Shown here one piece after another: positions 1 through 9,335 of a stretch of DNA of 36,633 bases. Every line of letters starts with the position of its first letter. The first letter of the stretch is position 1. Source of the stretch: Pseudomonadota bacterium (GTDB taxonomy: Bacteria > Pseudomonadota > Alphaproteobacteria > Sphingomonadales > Sphingomonadaceae); the NCBI GenBank assembly GCA_023423775.1, contig JAFAEZ010000077.1, positions 1-36,633 of the forward strand, read 5' to 3'. A program made the position numbers and the translations under genes. The notes under the pieces were generated by a model, which had not been told where the DNA came from, did not search any database, and saw only the letters and a list, made by a program, of their open reading frames with translations.

Positions 1-804
<804 letters not shown>

Positions 805-806
805 GT

Positions 807-1283
807 CTACTCCTGGTACAAAGCGTTGGCGAGCGTGCGGAAGCGGCCGGCTACGGCGTCCGCCGCCACCCCGTCGCGCACGGCAAGGAAAAGCGTGTCG
901 TCGCCGGAGATCGTGCCGGCGATCTCGGGCAGATTGGACTGGTCGATCGCGAGCGCGACGAGATGGGCCGAGCCGGGCGGCGTCTTCAGCACGATCAGGT
1001 TGCCGGCGGTTTCCACCGACTGCACCCATTCCGAAAGGATGCGCTGCAGCCGCGAGGCCGCCCAGTCGCTGTCGCCGATCTGGTCGGGCAGCGCATAGGT
1101 GAGCACGCCGCCGCGCTTCACCTTGACGGCGCCCAGTTGATCGAGGTCGCGCGAAACCGTCGCCTGGGTGACCGCGAAGCCCTGCGAAGCCAGCTTCTCG
1201 GTCACGTCCTCCTGGCTCGCCACCACGCCCGCGCGCAGCATCTCGGCGATCGCCTTCTGGCGGCGGCTGCGCATGTCGGTCAT
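807..1283 (-). CDS. argR: Arginine repressor ArgR
   Basis: Transcriptional repressor of arginine biosynthesis; in the family a hexamer binds ARG boxes when L-arginine is bound. The 158-residue protein has an N-terminal winged helix ([11 protein letters not shown] near residues 6-16, then [12 protein letters not shown] at 40-51, the recognition region). The C-terminal oligomerisation and arginine-binding domain contains GTISGDDT at 123-130, the conserved loop that holds the ligand. The ATG was chosen because it overlaps the argF stop as ATGA and because upstream codons are low-complexity out-of-family sequence. It sits inside the operon it should control, between argF and argG, which would give negative feedback; an ARG-box-like palindrome lies before argC. 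Confidence 0.95.
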   Translation of the reverse strand: MTDMRSRRQKAIAEMLRAGVVASQEDVTEKLASQGFAVTQATVSRDLDQLGAVKVKRGGVLTYALPDQIGDSDWAASRLQRILSEWVQSVETAGNLIVLKTPPGSAHLVALAIDQSNLPEIAGTISGDDTLFLAVRDGVAADAVAGRFRTLANALYQE

Positions 1284-2155
1284 GGCCGCACGCCCATCAT
1301 CCAGGCCATCGCGCCGCGCGCAGTGTGCATGCGGTTGGTCGCCTGGCGCCAGATCGCGCTGCGCGGGCCGTCGATCACGCCGTCGGTCACTTCCTCGCCG
1401 CGCCGCGCCGGCAGGCAATGGAGGAAATAGGCGCCGTCGGCCTTGGCCATCAGCGCCTCGTTGACCTGATAGGGCGCCAGCGCCTTCTGGCGGGCCTCGG
1501 CTTCGGCATCCTGGCCCATCGACACCCAGACGTCGGTATAGACGATCTGGGCGCCCTGCACCGCCTCGGCCGGATCACTGGTCTGGCGCACGCCGAGGCT
1601 GCCGGCCTCCGCCTCGGAAAAGCCGTAACCGTCCGGGCTGGCGACGCGCAGTTCGAGCCCGAGCTTGGCGCAGGCCTCGGCGAGCGAGCGCGTGACGTTG
1701 TTGGCGTCGCCGACATAGGCGATCGTCGCGCCGTCCAGCGTGCCGAGCAATTGCTGGACGGTCAGCAGGTCCGCCAGCGCCTGCAGCGGATGGTCGCTGT
1801 CCGAGAGCATGTTGAGGACCGGCGTCTCGACCGCCGCCGCCATCTGGTCGAGCACTTTATGATCCATCACCCGCCCGGCGATCAACGCATGGTAGCAGGC
1901 GAGCGTATTGGCCACGTCCTCCGCCGTCTCGCGGGTGCCGAGGCCGACCTCGTCCTTCTGGATGTAGACCGGGTGTCCGCCTAGCTGGACGGTCGCCATC
2001 TCCATCGAGTTGCGGGTGCGCGCGCTCGGCTTCTGGAAGACCATGGCGACGCCCTTGCCGTCGAGCGGCCGGCCGCAATCGGGCTGGGCCGAGAGCGCCA
2101 GAATGTCGCGCAGCGCCTGGGGATCGAGGTCTCTGATCGTCAGGAGGTCGCTCAC
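1280..2155 (-). CDS. argF: Ornithine carbamoyltransferase
   Basis: Transfers the carbamoyl group from carbamoyl phosphate to ornithine, giving citrulline. At 291 residues it is somewhat shorter than the ~305-330 usual in the family, mainly from a short N terminus. The carbamoyl-phosphate loop is present as FQKPSARTR at 40-48 (SART instead of the commoner STRT), HPLQALAD at 122-129 follows, and the ornithine-binding HCLPARRG is at 246-253. Translation starts at GTG, preceded by GAAGGAAG; this start overlaps the argB stop as GTGA. The stop overlaps the argR start as ATGA. No aspartate-carbamoyltransferase features were seen, and the operon context settles the ornithine substrate. Confidence 0.96.
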   Translation of the reverse strand: MSDLLTIRDLDPQALRDILALSAQPDCGRPLDGKGVAMVFQKPSARTRNSMEMATVQLGGHPVYIQKDEVGLGTRETAEDVANTLACYHALIAGRVMDHKVLDQMAAAVETPVLNMLSDSDHPLQALADLLTVQQLLGTLDGATIAYVGDANNVTRSLAEACAKLGLELRVASPDGYGFSEAEAGSLGVRQTSDPAEAVQGAQIVYTDVWVSMGQDAEAEARQKALAPYQVNEALMAKADGAYFLHCLPARRGEEVTDGVIDGPRSAIWRQATNRMHTARGAMAWMMGVRP

Positions 2156-3021
2156 CAGTCCGCTTCCTTCTTGATCATGGTGCCGATGCCCTGGTCGGTC
2201 AGCAATTCGACCAGCAAGGCATGCTGTACACGGCCGTCGATGATGTGGGCGGTGCCGACGCCGCCTTCGACCGCCTCGGCACAGGCGCGCAGCTTGGGGA
2301 TCATGCCGCGGCTGACGCTCTCATGCTCGATGCGCGCGCGCAGTTCGGCGACCGTCAAGCGGGGGACGAGGCTGCTCTCGTCGTTGACGTCCTCCAACAG
2401 GCCAGGCGCCGCCGTCAGATAGATGATTTTCTCGGCGCCCATCGCCGCCGCGATCGCGCGCGCGGCGTCGTCGGCGTTGACGTTATAGGGCTGCCCCGAG
2501 GCATCGGCGCCGATCGTCGAGACAACCGGCGTCAGCCCGTCGTCGAGCAACTGGTGGATGAGGCCGGCGCGCACCTGAGTGACGTCGCCAACGAAGCCGA
2601 GCGCGGGATCGCGCGGCGTGGTCACCAGAAATCCGGCATCCTCGCCCGATACGCCGACCGCGACTGGCTCTTCGCCGGCCTCGCCGTTGATCGTCGCGAC
2701 GAGGTCGCGGTTGACCTTGCCGACCAGCACCATGCGGACGATGTCGAGCGTCTCGGCGTCGGTAACGCGGAGGCCGTCGCGAAACTCGGGCTGCTTGCCC
2801 ATCCGCTCCATCACGGCGTTGACCTGCGGGCCGCCGCCATGGACGAGGACGCAGCGCACGCCGACGCTGCGCAGCAGCAGCACGTCCTGCGCCAGCGCGC
2901 GATCCAGTTCCTTGTCGATCGCCGCGCCGCCGAGCTTCACCACCACCGATTTGCCGGCGAAGCGGCGAATATAGGGCAGCGCCTGGACGAGGATCGAGGC
3001 CGTTTCGGACGGGGTCATCAT
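2152..3021 (-). CDS. argB: Acetylglutamate kinase
   Basis: Phosphorylates N-acetylglutamate with ATP, the second step of the acetylated arginine route and usually the arginine-inhibited one. The 289-residue protein has the amino-acid kinase fold signatures: VVVKLGG at 26-32, LVHGGGPQVN at 59-68 for the substrate and phosphate, and YNVNADDAA near 179-187 for ATP. The length is typical of the longer, arginine-sensitive hexameric type; sensitivity itself is inferred. There are two adjacent ATG codons (MMTPS); the first overlaps the argJ stop as ATGA, and no strong ribosome site distinguishes them. It is translationally coupled to argJ before it and argF after it. Confidence 0.97.
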   Translation of the reverse strand: MMTPSETASILVQALPYIRRFAGKSVVVKLGGAAIDKELDRALAQDVLLLRSVGVRCVLVHGGGPQVNAVMERMGKQPEFRDGLRVTDAETLDIVRMVLVGKVNRDLVATINGEAGEEPVAVGVSGEDAGFLVTTPRDPALGFVGDVTQVRAGLIHQLLDDGLTPVVSTIGADASGQPYNVNADDAARAIAAAMGAEKIIYLTAAPGLLEDVNDESSLVPRLTVAELRARIEHESVSRGMIPKLRACAEAVEGGVGTAHIIDGRVQHALLVELLTDQGIGTMIKKEADW

Positions 3022-4178
3022 GACGTCTTGCTATTCTCTTTGATGTAACCGGGGCCGAGATCGATGCCGATCACCTGCGCAGCGCCGGTGCCGAGGTTGA
3101 GCGCGATCTCGATGTCGATTTGCTCGTTCTTCATGTGCGCGGCGACCGCCTCGGCGTCGTGGTCGGCATGCGTGCCGGCGCGCGACACGACGATGCCGCC
3201 ATAGGCCACGGTGACATTGTCCGGATCGAAGGCGATTCCGGCGGAGCCCGCGGCGGCGAGCAACCGGCCCCAATAGGGATCGGAGCCGTACCAGGAGCAT
3301 TTGACGAGATTGTTCTCGGCAACGTTCTTGGCGGCGATACGCGCCTCTGCGTCGCTGGCGGCGCCGGTCACGCGGAGCGTTACCATCTTGGTCATGCCCT
3401 CGGCGTCACGCGCCATCTGCAGCGTCAGATCCTCGCATACCTTGTGCACCGCATCGGCGAACTCGGCCAGGTCCGGCTTTCCGCGCCGGCCATTGGCGAG
3501 CAGGAAGACGGTGTCGTTGGTCGAGGTCGCGCCGTCGACGTTCAAGGTGTTGAACGTGCGGTCGGCGGCATCGCGCAGGATCCGCTGCATCTCGTCGCGC
3601 GACACGTCGGCGTCGGTGGTGAGGAAGGCAAGCATCGTCGCCATGTTCGGCGCGATCATGCCGCAGCCCTTGGCCATGCCGCCCAGTGTGAAGGTCGACC
3701 CCTTCACCACCGCCTCCTTCGGAGCATGATCGGTGGTGAGGATGCCCTTGGCGGCGTCCTCCGACCCGTCGACCGACAGCTTCTTGGCGAGCTTGGGCGT
3801 GGCGTCGAGAATCTTGTCCATCGGCAGCGGCGTGCCGATGATGCCCGTTGAGCAGACCAGCACGTCCTGCACGTCGATGCCGAGCGCCTCCGCCGTCGCC
3901 GCGCACATCGCCTCGGCGTCGGCATAACCCTGCGGTCCGGTGCCGGCATTGGCGTTGCCGGAATTGACGATGATCGCCGCCGCGCGGCCGCCATTATCGG
4001 CCAGCCGCTGGCGCGACACGCCGACGGGCGGCGCGAAGAACTTGTTCTGTGTGAAGACCGCGACGGCCGTCACCGGCTGGCGGTCGTCGGTCGCGATCAT
4101 CGCCATGTCGTAGCGGCGCCTCTTGACGCCCGCATGGCAGCCCGATGCGACAAAACCTTCGGCAGCGGTAACGCTCAC
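3018..4178 (-). CDS. argJ: Bifunctional ornithine acetyltransferase / N-acetylglutamate synthase
   Basis: Moves the acetyl group from N-acetylornithine to glutamate, recycling acetyl in the cyclic arginine pathway; some members also use acetyl-CoA. The precursor of this family cleaves itself before a threonine, here Thr181 in the motif KGCGMIAPNMATML, to give alpha and beta chains. STGIIGTPLPMDK and the C-terminal GTGAAQVIGIDLGPGYIKEN region also fit. The start is taken as GTG (protein VSVTAAEGF..., 386 aa) because it overlaps the argC stop as GTGA, is preceded by GGAG at a good distance, and matches the usual N terminus; a longer reading upstream would run into argC. Whether the enzyme is mono- or bifunctional cannot be told from sequence. 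Confidence 0.95.
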   Translation of the reverse strand: MSVTAAEGFVASGCHAGVKRRRYDMAMIATDDRQPVTAVAVFTQNKFFAPPVGVSRQRLADNGGRAAAIIVNSGNANAGTGPQGYADAEAMCAATAEALGIDVQDVLVCSTGIIGTPLPMDKILDATPKLAKKLSVDGSEDAAKGILTTDHAPKEAVVKGSTFTLGGMAKGCGMIAPNMATMLAFLTTDADVSRDEMQRILRDAADRTFNTLNVDGATSTNDTVFLLANGRRGKPDLAEFADAVHKVCEDLTLQMARDAEGMTKMVTLRVTGAASDAEARIAAKNVAENNLVKCSWYGSDPYWGRLLAAAGSAGIAFDPDNVTVAYGGIVVSRAGTHADHDAEAVAAHMKNEQIDIEIALNLGTGAAQVIGIDLGPGYIKENSKTS

Positions 4179-5194
4179 GGATAGACTCCACAGATTGAGA
4201 GACCCTGGCCTTCTTCGAGGCCGAGCATCAGGTTGGCGCACTGGATCATCTGGCCGGCAGCGCCCTTAACCAGATTGTCGAGCGCGGAAATAGCGAGCAC
4301 GCGCCCGGTGCGCGGATCGTAGCGGGCGGTGACCTGCACCGCATTGGACGCCAAAGTCCATTTGGTTGCGGGCGGCCGGTCCGTGACGTGGACGAACGGC
4401 TCGTCCGCATAAGCTGCGCGCAGCGCCTCGAGGGGGGCCTGCTCGTCCATCGGGCCGGTGGCGACGCCATAGCAGGTGGCGAGGATGCCGCGGTTCATCG
4501 GCGCCAGATGCGGCGTGAACAACAGAGTCGCGCCCAGGCTCGCCTCCATCTCGGCGGTGTGGCGGTGCGACACCAGCCCATAGGCCGAGAGCGATTCCGA
4601 GACCGTGTTGAAATGGGTGCTGTCCTTCAGCCCCTTGCCGGCGCCGCTGACGCCGGAGGTGGCATCGACGACGATGCTCGCCGGATCGATCAGGCCGGCA
4701 TCGACCAGCGGCTTCAGGGCGAGGATCGTCGCGGTTGGATAGCAGCCGGCGGCGGCCACGGCGCGTGCGCCCCTGATCGCCTCGCGGTGGAATTCGGGGA
4801 TGCCGTAAACGAAGCGGTCGAGCAGTTCAGGCGCCGCATGCGGCTCGCCATACCATTGCGCATAGGCGTCCGGATCGCGCAGCCGGAAGTCCGCGCCGAG
4901 ATCGACGAAGGCAATGCCGCGGCCGAGGATCGCCGCAGCCAGCGTCTGCGACTGACCATGCGGGAGCGCGGCGAAGACGAGGTCGATTCCGTCTAGCGCG
5001 CTTTCCTCGAAGCGTTCGAAGCGCGCGCCGGGATAAGCGAGCGCGAGATGGGGGTGCACGTCTTCAAGAGCGGCGCCGGCCTGGCTGTCGGCGAACAGCC
5101 GCACGGGCGTGATTTCGGCATGGCCTGCGCAGAGCCGAAGCAGCTCCCCGCCTACATATCCCGAGGCTCCGAAAATGGCGGTCTTGATCGTCAT
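4175..5194 (-). CDS. argC: N-acetyl-gamma-glutamyl-phosphate reductase
   Basis: Reduces N-acetylglutamyl phosphate with NADPH to the semialdehyde. The 339-residue protein begins MTIKTAIFGASGYVGGELL, a Rossmann nucleotide-binding segment (GASGYVGG at 9-16). The catalytic cysteine is Cys151 in AAGCYPTA, and SGVSGAGKG follows. The length and motifs fit the ordinary (type 1) ArgC. The ATG at 5194 was chosen because the frame upstream contains only arginine-rich non-family sequence and crosses a likely operator. It is the first gene of the operon, with a 50-base gap to the XRE regulator upstream that holds the ARG-box-like palindrome; it overlaps argJ by 4 bases. Confidence 0.97.
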   Translation of the reverse strand: MTIKTAIFGASGYVGGELLRLCAGHAEITPVRLFADSQAGAALEDVHPHLALAYPGARFERFEESALDGIDLVFAALPHGQSQTLAAAILGRGIAFVDLGADFRLRDPDAYAQWYGEPHAAPELLDRFVYGIPEFHREAIRGARAVAAAGCYPTATILALKPLVDAGLIDPASIVVDATSGVSGAGKGLKDSTHFNTVSESLSAYGLVSHRHTAEMEASLGATLLFTPHLAPMNRGILATCYGVATGPMDEQAPLEALRAAYADEPFVHVTDRPPATKWTLASNAVQVTARYDPRTGRVLAISALDNLVKGAAGQMIQCANLMLGLEEGQGLSICGVYP

Positions 5195-5202
5195 GTGCGG
5201 CC

Positions 5203-5229
5203 ATATGCATATTCCTGCATATTTATGCA
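5203..5229. promoter_or_regulatory. ARG-box-like ArgR operator before argC
   Basis: A perfect 14-base palindrome, TGCAT-ATTT-ATGCA, lies at 5216-5229, and a second perfect palindrome, ATATGCATAT, at 5203-5212, three bases away. The known enterobacterial ARG box is TGAAT-N4(AT)-ATTCA, and boxes usually come in pairs a few bases apart; the arrangement here has the same geometry with C for A at one position per arm. It ends 9 bases before the argC start, in an AT-rich patch unlike the surrounding GC-rich DNA. I infer that ArgR from this same operon binds it. Confidence 0.6.
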
Positions 5230-5244
5230 ATAGCCGTAACAGCC

Positions 5245-5475
5245 CTAATCGTCGCTTGTCGGCTCCCCGTCGCCGGGCACGAATTCCAGTATGTCGCCGG
5301 GTTGGCAATCGAGCGCCGCGCAGATGGCCTCGAGCGTCGAGAAGCGTATGGCGCGCGCCTTGCCGGTCTTCAGGATAGAAAGGTTGACGATGGTGATGCC
5401 GACGCGATCCGCTAGTTCGGTCAGCGTCATGCGCCGTTCGTAGAGCAGGTCGTCGAGTTTGACGGCGATCGCCAC
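5245..5475 (-). CDS. Small XRE/Cro-type transcriptional regulator (YozG-like)
   Basis: A 76-residue protein that is essentially one helix-turn-helix domain: LDDLLYERRMTLTELADRVGITIVNLSILKTGKARAIRFSTLEAICAALDCQPGDILEF covers residues ~7-66. This matches the Cro/C1-type HTH_26 group typified by Bacillus YozG, which occurs beside DUF2975 membrane proteins. It starts at GTG one base after the stop of the DUF2975 gene, so the two are one transcription unit. The likely role is control of this pair through the palindromes upstream of the DUF2975 gene; the signal is unknown. A tail of acidic residues (GDGEPTSDD) ends the protein. Confidence 0.88.
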   Translation of the reverse strand: MAIAVKLDDLLYERRMTLTELADRVGITIVNLSILKTGKARAIRFSTLEAICAALDCQPGDILEFVPGDGEPTSDD

Positions 5476-5476
5476 G

Positions 5477-5998
5477 TCACACCGTCGCTTCGAGGTCTTC
5501 GCGCATCACCGTGCCTTCGGCAAACACCCGCGCCAGCACGAAAGTGAGCAGGACGGCAAGCCAGCCGCTCAGCGAGAAGCCGGCGTCGAGATGGACCGGG
5601 TGCGCCGGAGAGGACACGGCCTTGCCGATCGCGCCGATGATGATGCTGAGGAGCTGCAGCGCGACCATGATCCATCCGATCGCGTGCAGCCGATAGGCGT
5701 TGGCTGCGACGAACGGATTGCCCGCGCGCACCGACTCCGCCATCGCGACCAGCCGCTTCAATATCCCGTAATTGAGCGGGATGGTGACCAGGCCGATCAC
5801 CGCCACCACGCGCAACCCCATGATCAGCCGGTCGGCGTCGGGCGAAGGCGTCAGCTTGAAGGCGGCCATGATCCACTGCTCGTTGGGCATCACGACCAGC
5901 AGGGCGAGGATGGCGGCGCCCATCAGCCAGTTGAGGAGAATCAGAATGCGCAGCAGCACGTAAGCGACCGGCAGGGCGGCGGAATAGGATCGGGACAT
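5477..5998 (-). CDS. DUF2975 family four-helix membrane protein
   Basis: A 173-residue inner-membrane protein with four hydrophobic segments at about 10-37, 60-78, 103-127 and 141-160. The sequence GNPFVAANAYRLHAIGW before helix 3 and the ending ARVFAEGTVMREDLEATV are characteristic of DUF2975. The biochemical function of the family is not known. A strong ribosome site, GGAGG, lies 6 bases before the ATG. It precedes a YozG-like regulator with a 1-base gap, the usual DUF2975 pairing, and is driven by a promoter at 6031-6059 that overlaps a 17-base palindrome. A membrane sensor or effector working with the regulator is an inference from the pairing. Confidence 0.88.
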   Translation of the reverse strand: MSRSYSAALPVAYVLLRILILLNWLMGAAILALLVVMPNEQWIMAAFKLTPSPDADRLIMGLRVVAVIGLVTIPLNYGILKRLVAMAESVRAGNPFVAANAYRLHAIGWIMVALQLLSIIIGAIGKAVSSPAHPVHLDAGFSLSGWLAVLLTFVLARVFAEGTVMREDLEATV

Positions 5999-6021
5999 CG
6001 CGTGCCTCCAACGACTCTCAA

Positions 6022-6059
6022 TATCGATAAACGATAATCCGATTATCGAAAGTCGTCAA
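6022..6059 (-). promoter_or_regulatory. Promoter with embedded palindromic operator for the DUF2975-XRE pair
   Basis: On the minus strand TTGACG (6059-6054) and TATCGT (6036-6031) are separated by exactly 17 bases, a good sigma-70-type pair. Within this, CGATAATC-C-GATTATCG (6032-6048, plus-strand reading) is a perfect inverted repeat that covers much of the spacer and the -10. A second palindrome, TATCGATA (6022-6029), sits just downstream near the start point, and ACGACT/AGTCGT flank the block at 6011-6016 and 6051-6056. A protein bound here would block polymerase, so repression, most likely by the adjacent XRE regulator, is inferred. Confidence 0.65.
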
Positions 6060-6089
6060 ACGCGCCGTGCGCTGCTTGAGCGATGATCC

Positions 6090-7889
6090 TCATGTTTCCA
6101 GATAGGCGACGATCAGTTCCGCCGCCTCTTCGGCGCTGAGCTTCGCGGTATCGATCCGCAACTCGGGCCGTTCGGGCGCCTCGTAGGGCGAGTCGATTCC
6201 GGTGAAATTGGCGAGCCGGCCGGCGCGCGCCTTCTTGTAGAGGCCCTTGACGTCGCGGCGCTCGGCCTCGGCCAAAGGCGTGTCGACGAAGATCTCGATG
6301 AAGTCGCCTGCCGGCACCATCTCGCGCACCATGCGCCGCTCGGCACGAAACGGACTGATGAAAGCGCACAGCACGATCAGGCCCGCGTCGAGCATCAGCC
6401 GCGCGCTCTCGCCGGCGCGGCGGATATTCTCGATCCGGTCGGCGTCGGTGAAGCCCAGATCCTTGTTGAGCCCGCGCCTGAGATTGTCGCCGTCGAGCAG
6501 GAAGGTGTGGCGGCCGCGCACGTGCAGCTTCTGCTCGACGAGATTGGCGATGGTCGATTTGCCCGCGCCGCTGAGGCCGGTGAACCAGAGCAGTTTCGGC
6601 ATCTGCCCCTTGATCGCGGCCCGGCTCGCCGGCGTCACGTCGAGGACCTGCTCGTGGACGTTGACCGAACGGCGTAGCGCGTGATGGATCAGGCCGGCGG
6701 CGACGGTCGCGTTGGTCAGGCGGTCGATCAGGATGAAGCCGCCGAGATCGCGGCTCGTCTCGTAGGGCTCGAACACGATCGGTCGCGCCGTCCAGAGATT
6801 GGCGACGCCGATGTCGTTGAGCTCGAGCACCTTGGCGGCCAGCTGCTCCTGCGTGTCGGCGTTGATCCGATATTTGGGCGCCTGAACCGTGGCGAGCACG
6901 CTCTGGGTCGCGAGCTTCAGCACATATTGGCGCCCGGGCAGCAGCGGCTCCTCGCCCATCCAGATCAGGGTCGCCTCGAACTGGTCGGCGACCTTGGGCG
7001 GATCGGCCTCCGCGCACAGCACGTCGCCGCGCGAGCAATCGACATGGTCGTCGAAGCTCAGCGTGACCGACTGCCCCGCCACCGCTTGCGCAAGATCGCC
7101 GTCCATTGTCACGATCCGGTCGACCGTGACCTTGCGCCCCGACGGCAGCACGCACAGCCGGTCGCCCGGACGCACGCTGCCGCTGACCAGCGTGCCGGCA
7201 TAGCCGCGGCTCTCCGGCCCGACGCGGGTGACGAGTTGAACGGGCATGCGGAAGGCCCGCTCCCCGCCGTCGTCGAGCTCAGCTTCTTCGAGATGGCGGA
7301 GCAAAGGCGGCCCGTCATACCAGGGCGCGGCCGGCGACGGCGCGACAAGATTGTCCGCGTGCAGCGCGGAGATCGGGATGAAGAGCGGGTTATCGATGTC
7401 CACCCGCCCGGCAAACTCTTCGAAGTCGGCTCGGATCGCGGCGAACCGCGCCTCGTTCCAGCCGACCAGGTCCATCTTGTTGACCGCGATCACGAAGCGG
7501 CGAACGCCGAGCAGCCGCGCGACATGGGCGTGTCGCCGCGTCTGCGTCAGCACCCCCTTGCGCGCGTCGACCAGCACGATCGCGAGGTCGGCGCGCGAGG
7601 CACCCGTCGCCATGTTGCGGGTATATTGTTCGTGCCCCGGCGCATCGATCAGCAGGAAGCGGCGCCGGGCGGTCTCAAACCGGCGATAGGCGACGTCGAT
7701 CGTGATCCCCTGCTCGCGCTCGGCCTCGAGCCCGTCGAACAGCAAGGCGTAGTCCACCTCGTTCGCCTTGGTGCGCAGGCCCGCCACCTCGTCGTCGCGC
7801 ACTGCGCCGCATTCGTGCAGCAGCCGCCCGATCAGGGTCGACTTGCCGTCATCGACGGAACCGCAGGTGATGAGCCGAAGAAGTGTCAT
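6090..7889 (-). CDS. cysNC: Bifunctional sulfate adenylyltransferase subunit 1 / adenylylsulfate kinase (CysN-CysC fusion)
   Basis: Activates sulfate to APS (with CysD) and then phosphorylates APS to PAPS, the sulfuryl donor. The CysN part is an EF-Tu-like GTPase: P-loop GSVDDGKS at 10-17, EREQGITID at 57-65, DAPGH at 82-86, NKMD at 137-140. The CysC part starts near 430 with a second P-loop, GLSGAGKST at 438-446, then [16 protein letters not shown] at 465-480. At 599 residues it is slightly shorter than the usual ~610-640, missing N-terminal leader residues. An in-frame stop lies about 40 bases upstream with no other start between, so the ATG is secure although its ribosome site is weak. The cysD partner normally just upstream is absent; the M20 peptidase is divergent there instead. 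Confidence 0.96.
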   Translation of the reverse strand: MTLLRLITCGSVDDGKSTLIGRLLHECGAVRDDEVAGLRTKANEVDYALLFDGLEAEREQGITIDVAYRRFETARRRFLLIDAPGHEQYTRNMATGASRADLAIVLVDARKGVLTQTRRHAHVARLLGVRRFVIAVNKMDLVGWNEARFAAIRADFEEFAGRVDIDNPLFIPISALHADNLVAPSPAAPWYDGPPLLRHLEEAELDDGGERAFRMPVQLVTRVGPESRGYAGTLVSGSVRPGDRLCVLPSGRKVTVDRIVTMDGDLAQAVAGQSVTLSFDDHVDCSRGDVLCAEADPPKVADQFEATLIWMGEEPLLPGRQYVLKLATQSVLATVQAPKYRINADTQEQLAAKVLELNDIGVANLWTARPIVFEPYETSRDLGGFILIDRLTNATVAAGLIHHALRRSVNVHEQVLDVTPASRAAIKGQMPKLLWFTGLSGAGKSTIANLVEQKLHVRGRHTFLLDGDNLRRGLNKDLGFTDADRIENIRRAGESARLMLDAGLIVLCAFISPFRAERRMVREMVPAGDFIEIFVDTPLAEAERRDVKGLYKKARAGRLANFTGIDSPYEAPERPELRIDTAKLSAEEAAELIVAYLET

Positions 7890-7946
7890 TGCGTCCCGAA
7901 GGGATCGATTGCAGACAGTGCAGTGTCAAGCGGGAGGAAATTCGCC

Positions 7947-9332
7947 ATGCGTACACGCCGTTTCGGATCTGTTGCCTTGTTCGTCCTGGCCGCTGCCATC
8001 GCCTCCCCCGCTTTGTCGGCGCCCGCCGCTTTGACCGACCAGGCCAAGGACATATTGAAGCGCTCGATCGGCTTCCGCACCGTCAAGGGCCAAGGCCAGA
8101 CCAAGGCCTATGCCGACTATCTCGCCTCGGTCCTCAAGGACGCCGGATTCCCGGCCGGCGACATCGAGGTCACGCCCGTCGGCGACACCGCGACCTTGAC
8201 CGCGCGCTACCGCGGCACCGACGCCTCTAAGAAGCCAATCCTTCTGCTCGTCCATATGGACGTGGTGGAAGCGAAGGCGGCGGACTGGAAGCGCGACCCG
8301 TTCACTGCGGTCGAGGAGAATGGCTATATTTTCGGCCGCGGCGCGACCGACAACAAGTTCGACGTGGCGATGATCATCGCCACGATCGCCCAGCTGAAGC
8401 GCGAAGGCTTTCGCCCCGGCCGCGACATCATCCTCACCTTCACCGGCGACGAGGAAACCGAGATGGCGACGACCCAGCTCCTCGCGCAACGTTTCAAGAA
8501 TGCCGAGCTGGTGCTGAACGGCGACGGCGGCGGCGGCGCGCTCGGCGAGGACGGCAAGCCGCTTTATTACAGCCTGCAGGCGGCCGAGAAGACCTATGCC
8601 GACTTCGTCGTCGAGTTCACCGATCCCGGCGGCCATTCGAGCCGCCCCGGCAAGAACAACGCGATCTACAGGCTCGCCAAGGCGCTCGACCGCGTCGGCA
8701 GCTACAAGTTCCCGCCGCAGGCGAGCCCCATCACCCGCGCCTCGCTCAAGGCGCAGAGCAAGCTGGTCGGCGGCGAGATGGGAGCTGCGATGGCGCGCTT
8801 CGCCGCCGATCCGGCCGACACCGCAGCCGCCGACCGCATCGCGCAGGACCCGGAATATATCGGCCAGGTCCGCACCACCTGCGTTGCCACGATGGTCAAT
8901 GCCGGCCACGCCGAGAATGCGCTGCCGCAGCGCGCAACCGCCAACATCAACTGCCGCATCTTCCCCGGCGTGAAGCCGGACGCGGTGCAGGCCAAGCTGG
9001 CCGAAATCATCGCCGACCCCGATGCGAAGATCACGACCAAGGGCGAGGTCAATTACAGCGACGCCTCGCCGCTCCGCGAGGACGTGATGAAGGCGGTCGA
9101 CAAGGCGGTGCACGCCCGCGCGCCCGGCCTGCCGATCATCCCGACGATGGAAGCGGGCGCGACCGACAGCCTCCACTTCCGCGCGCTCGGCATCCCCAGC
9201 TACGGCGTCTCCGGCCTGTTCATGAAGCCGACCGACATGCTGGCTCACGGATTGGACGAACGCGTGCCTGTGGCCAGCATCGCGCCGGCGCTCGACCATT
9301 GGCGCTCGCTGCTGACCGATCTCGGCCGCTGA
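7947..9332 (+). CDS. Secreted M20 family metallopeptidase
   Basis: A 461-residue zinc-dependent exopeptidase of the M20/M28-like ArgE-DapE-carboxypeptidase group. Residues 1-25 (MRTRRFGSVALFVLAAAIAS then PALSA) are a signal peptide with an Ala-x-Ala cleavage site, so it should act in the periplasm. Metal and catalytic residues visible are His103 and Asp105 in LLVHMDVVEA, Asp135 in GRGATDNK, and Glu169-Glu170 in FTGDEETE; GGHSSRPGKNN marks the start of the lid domain. ATG at 7947 follows GGGAGGAAA at a good distance. The open frame continues far upstream but only as antisense of cysNC. It is divergent from cysNC and convergent with the TetR gene, 3 bases away. Specificity (dipeptides or amidated amino acids) is unknown. 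Confidence 0.93.
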   Translation: MRTRRFGSVALFVLAAAIASPALSAPAALTDQAKDILKRSIGFRTVKGQGQTKAYADYLASVLKDAGFPAGDIEVTPVGDTATLTARYRGTDASKKPILLLVHMDVVEAKAADWKRDPFTAVEENGYIFGRGATDNKFDVAMIIATIAQLKREGFRPGRDIILTFTGDEETEMATTQLLAQRFKNAELVLNGDGGGGALGEDGKPLYYSLQAAEKTYADFVVEFTDPGGHSSRPGKNNAIYRLAKALDRVGSYKFPPQASPITRASLKAQSKLVGGEMGAAMARFAADPADTAAADRIAQDPEYIGQVRTTCVATMVNAGHAENALPQRATANINCRIFPGVKPDAVQAKLAEIIADPDAKITTKGEVNYSDASPLREDVMKAVDKAVHARAPGLPIIPTMEAGATDSLHFRALGIPSYGVSGLFMKPTDMLAHGLDERVPVASIAPALDHWRSLLTDLGR

Positions 9333-9335
9333 GGC

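Noticed and set aside
6681..7946. N-terminal extension of the M20 peptidase by about 420 codons
   Set aside because: It is antisense of cysNC; a signal peptide and good ribosome site mark the start at 7947.
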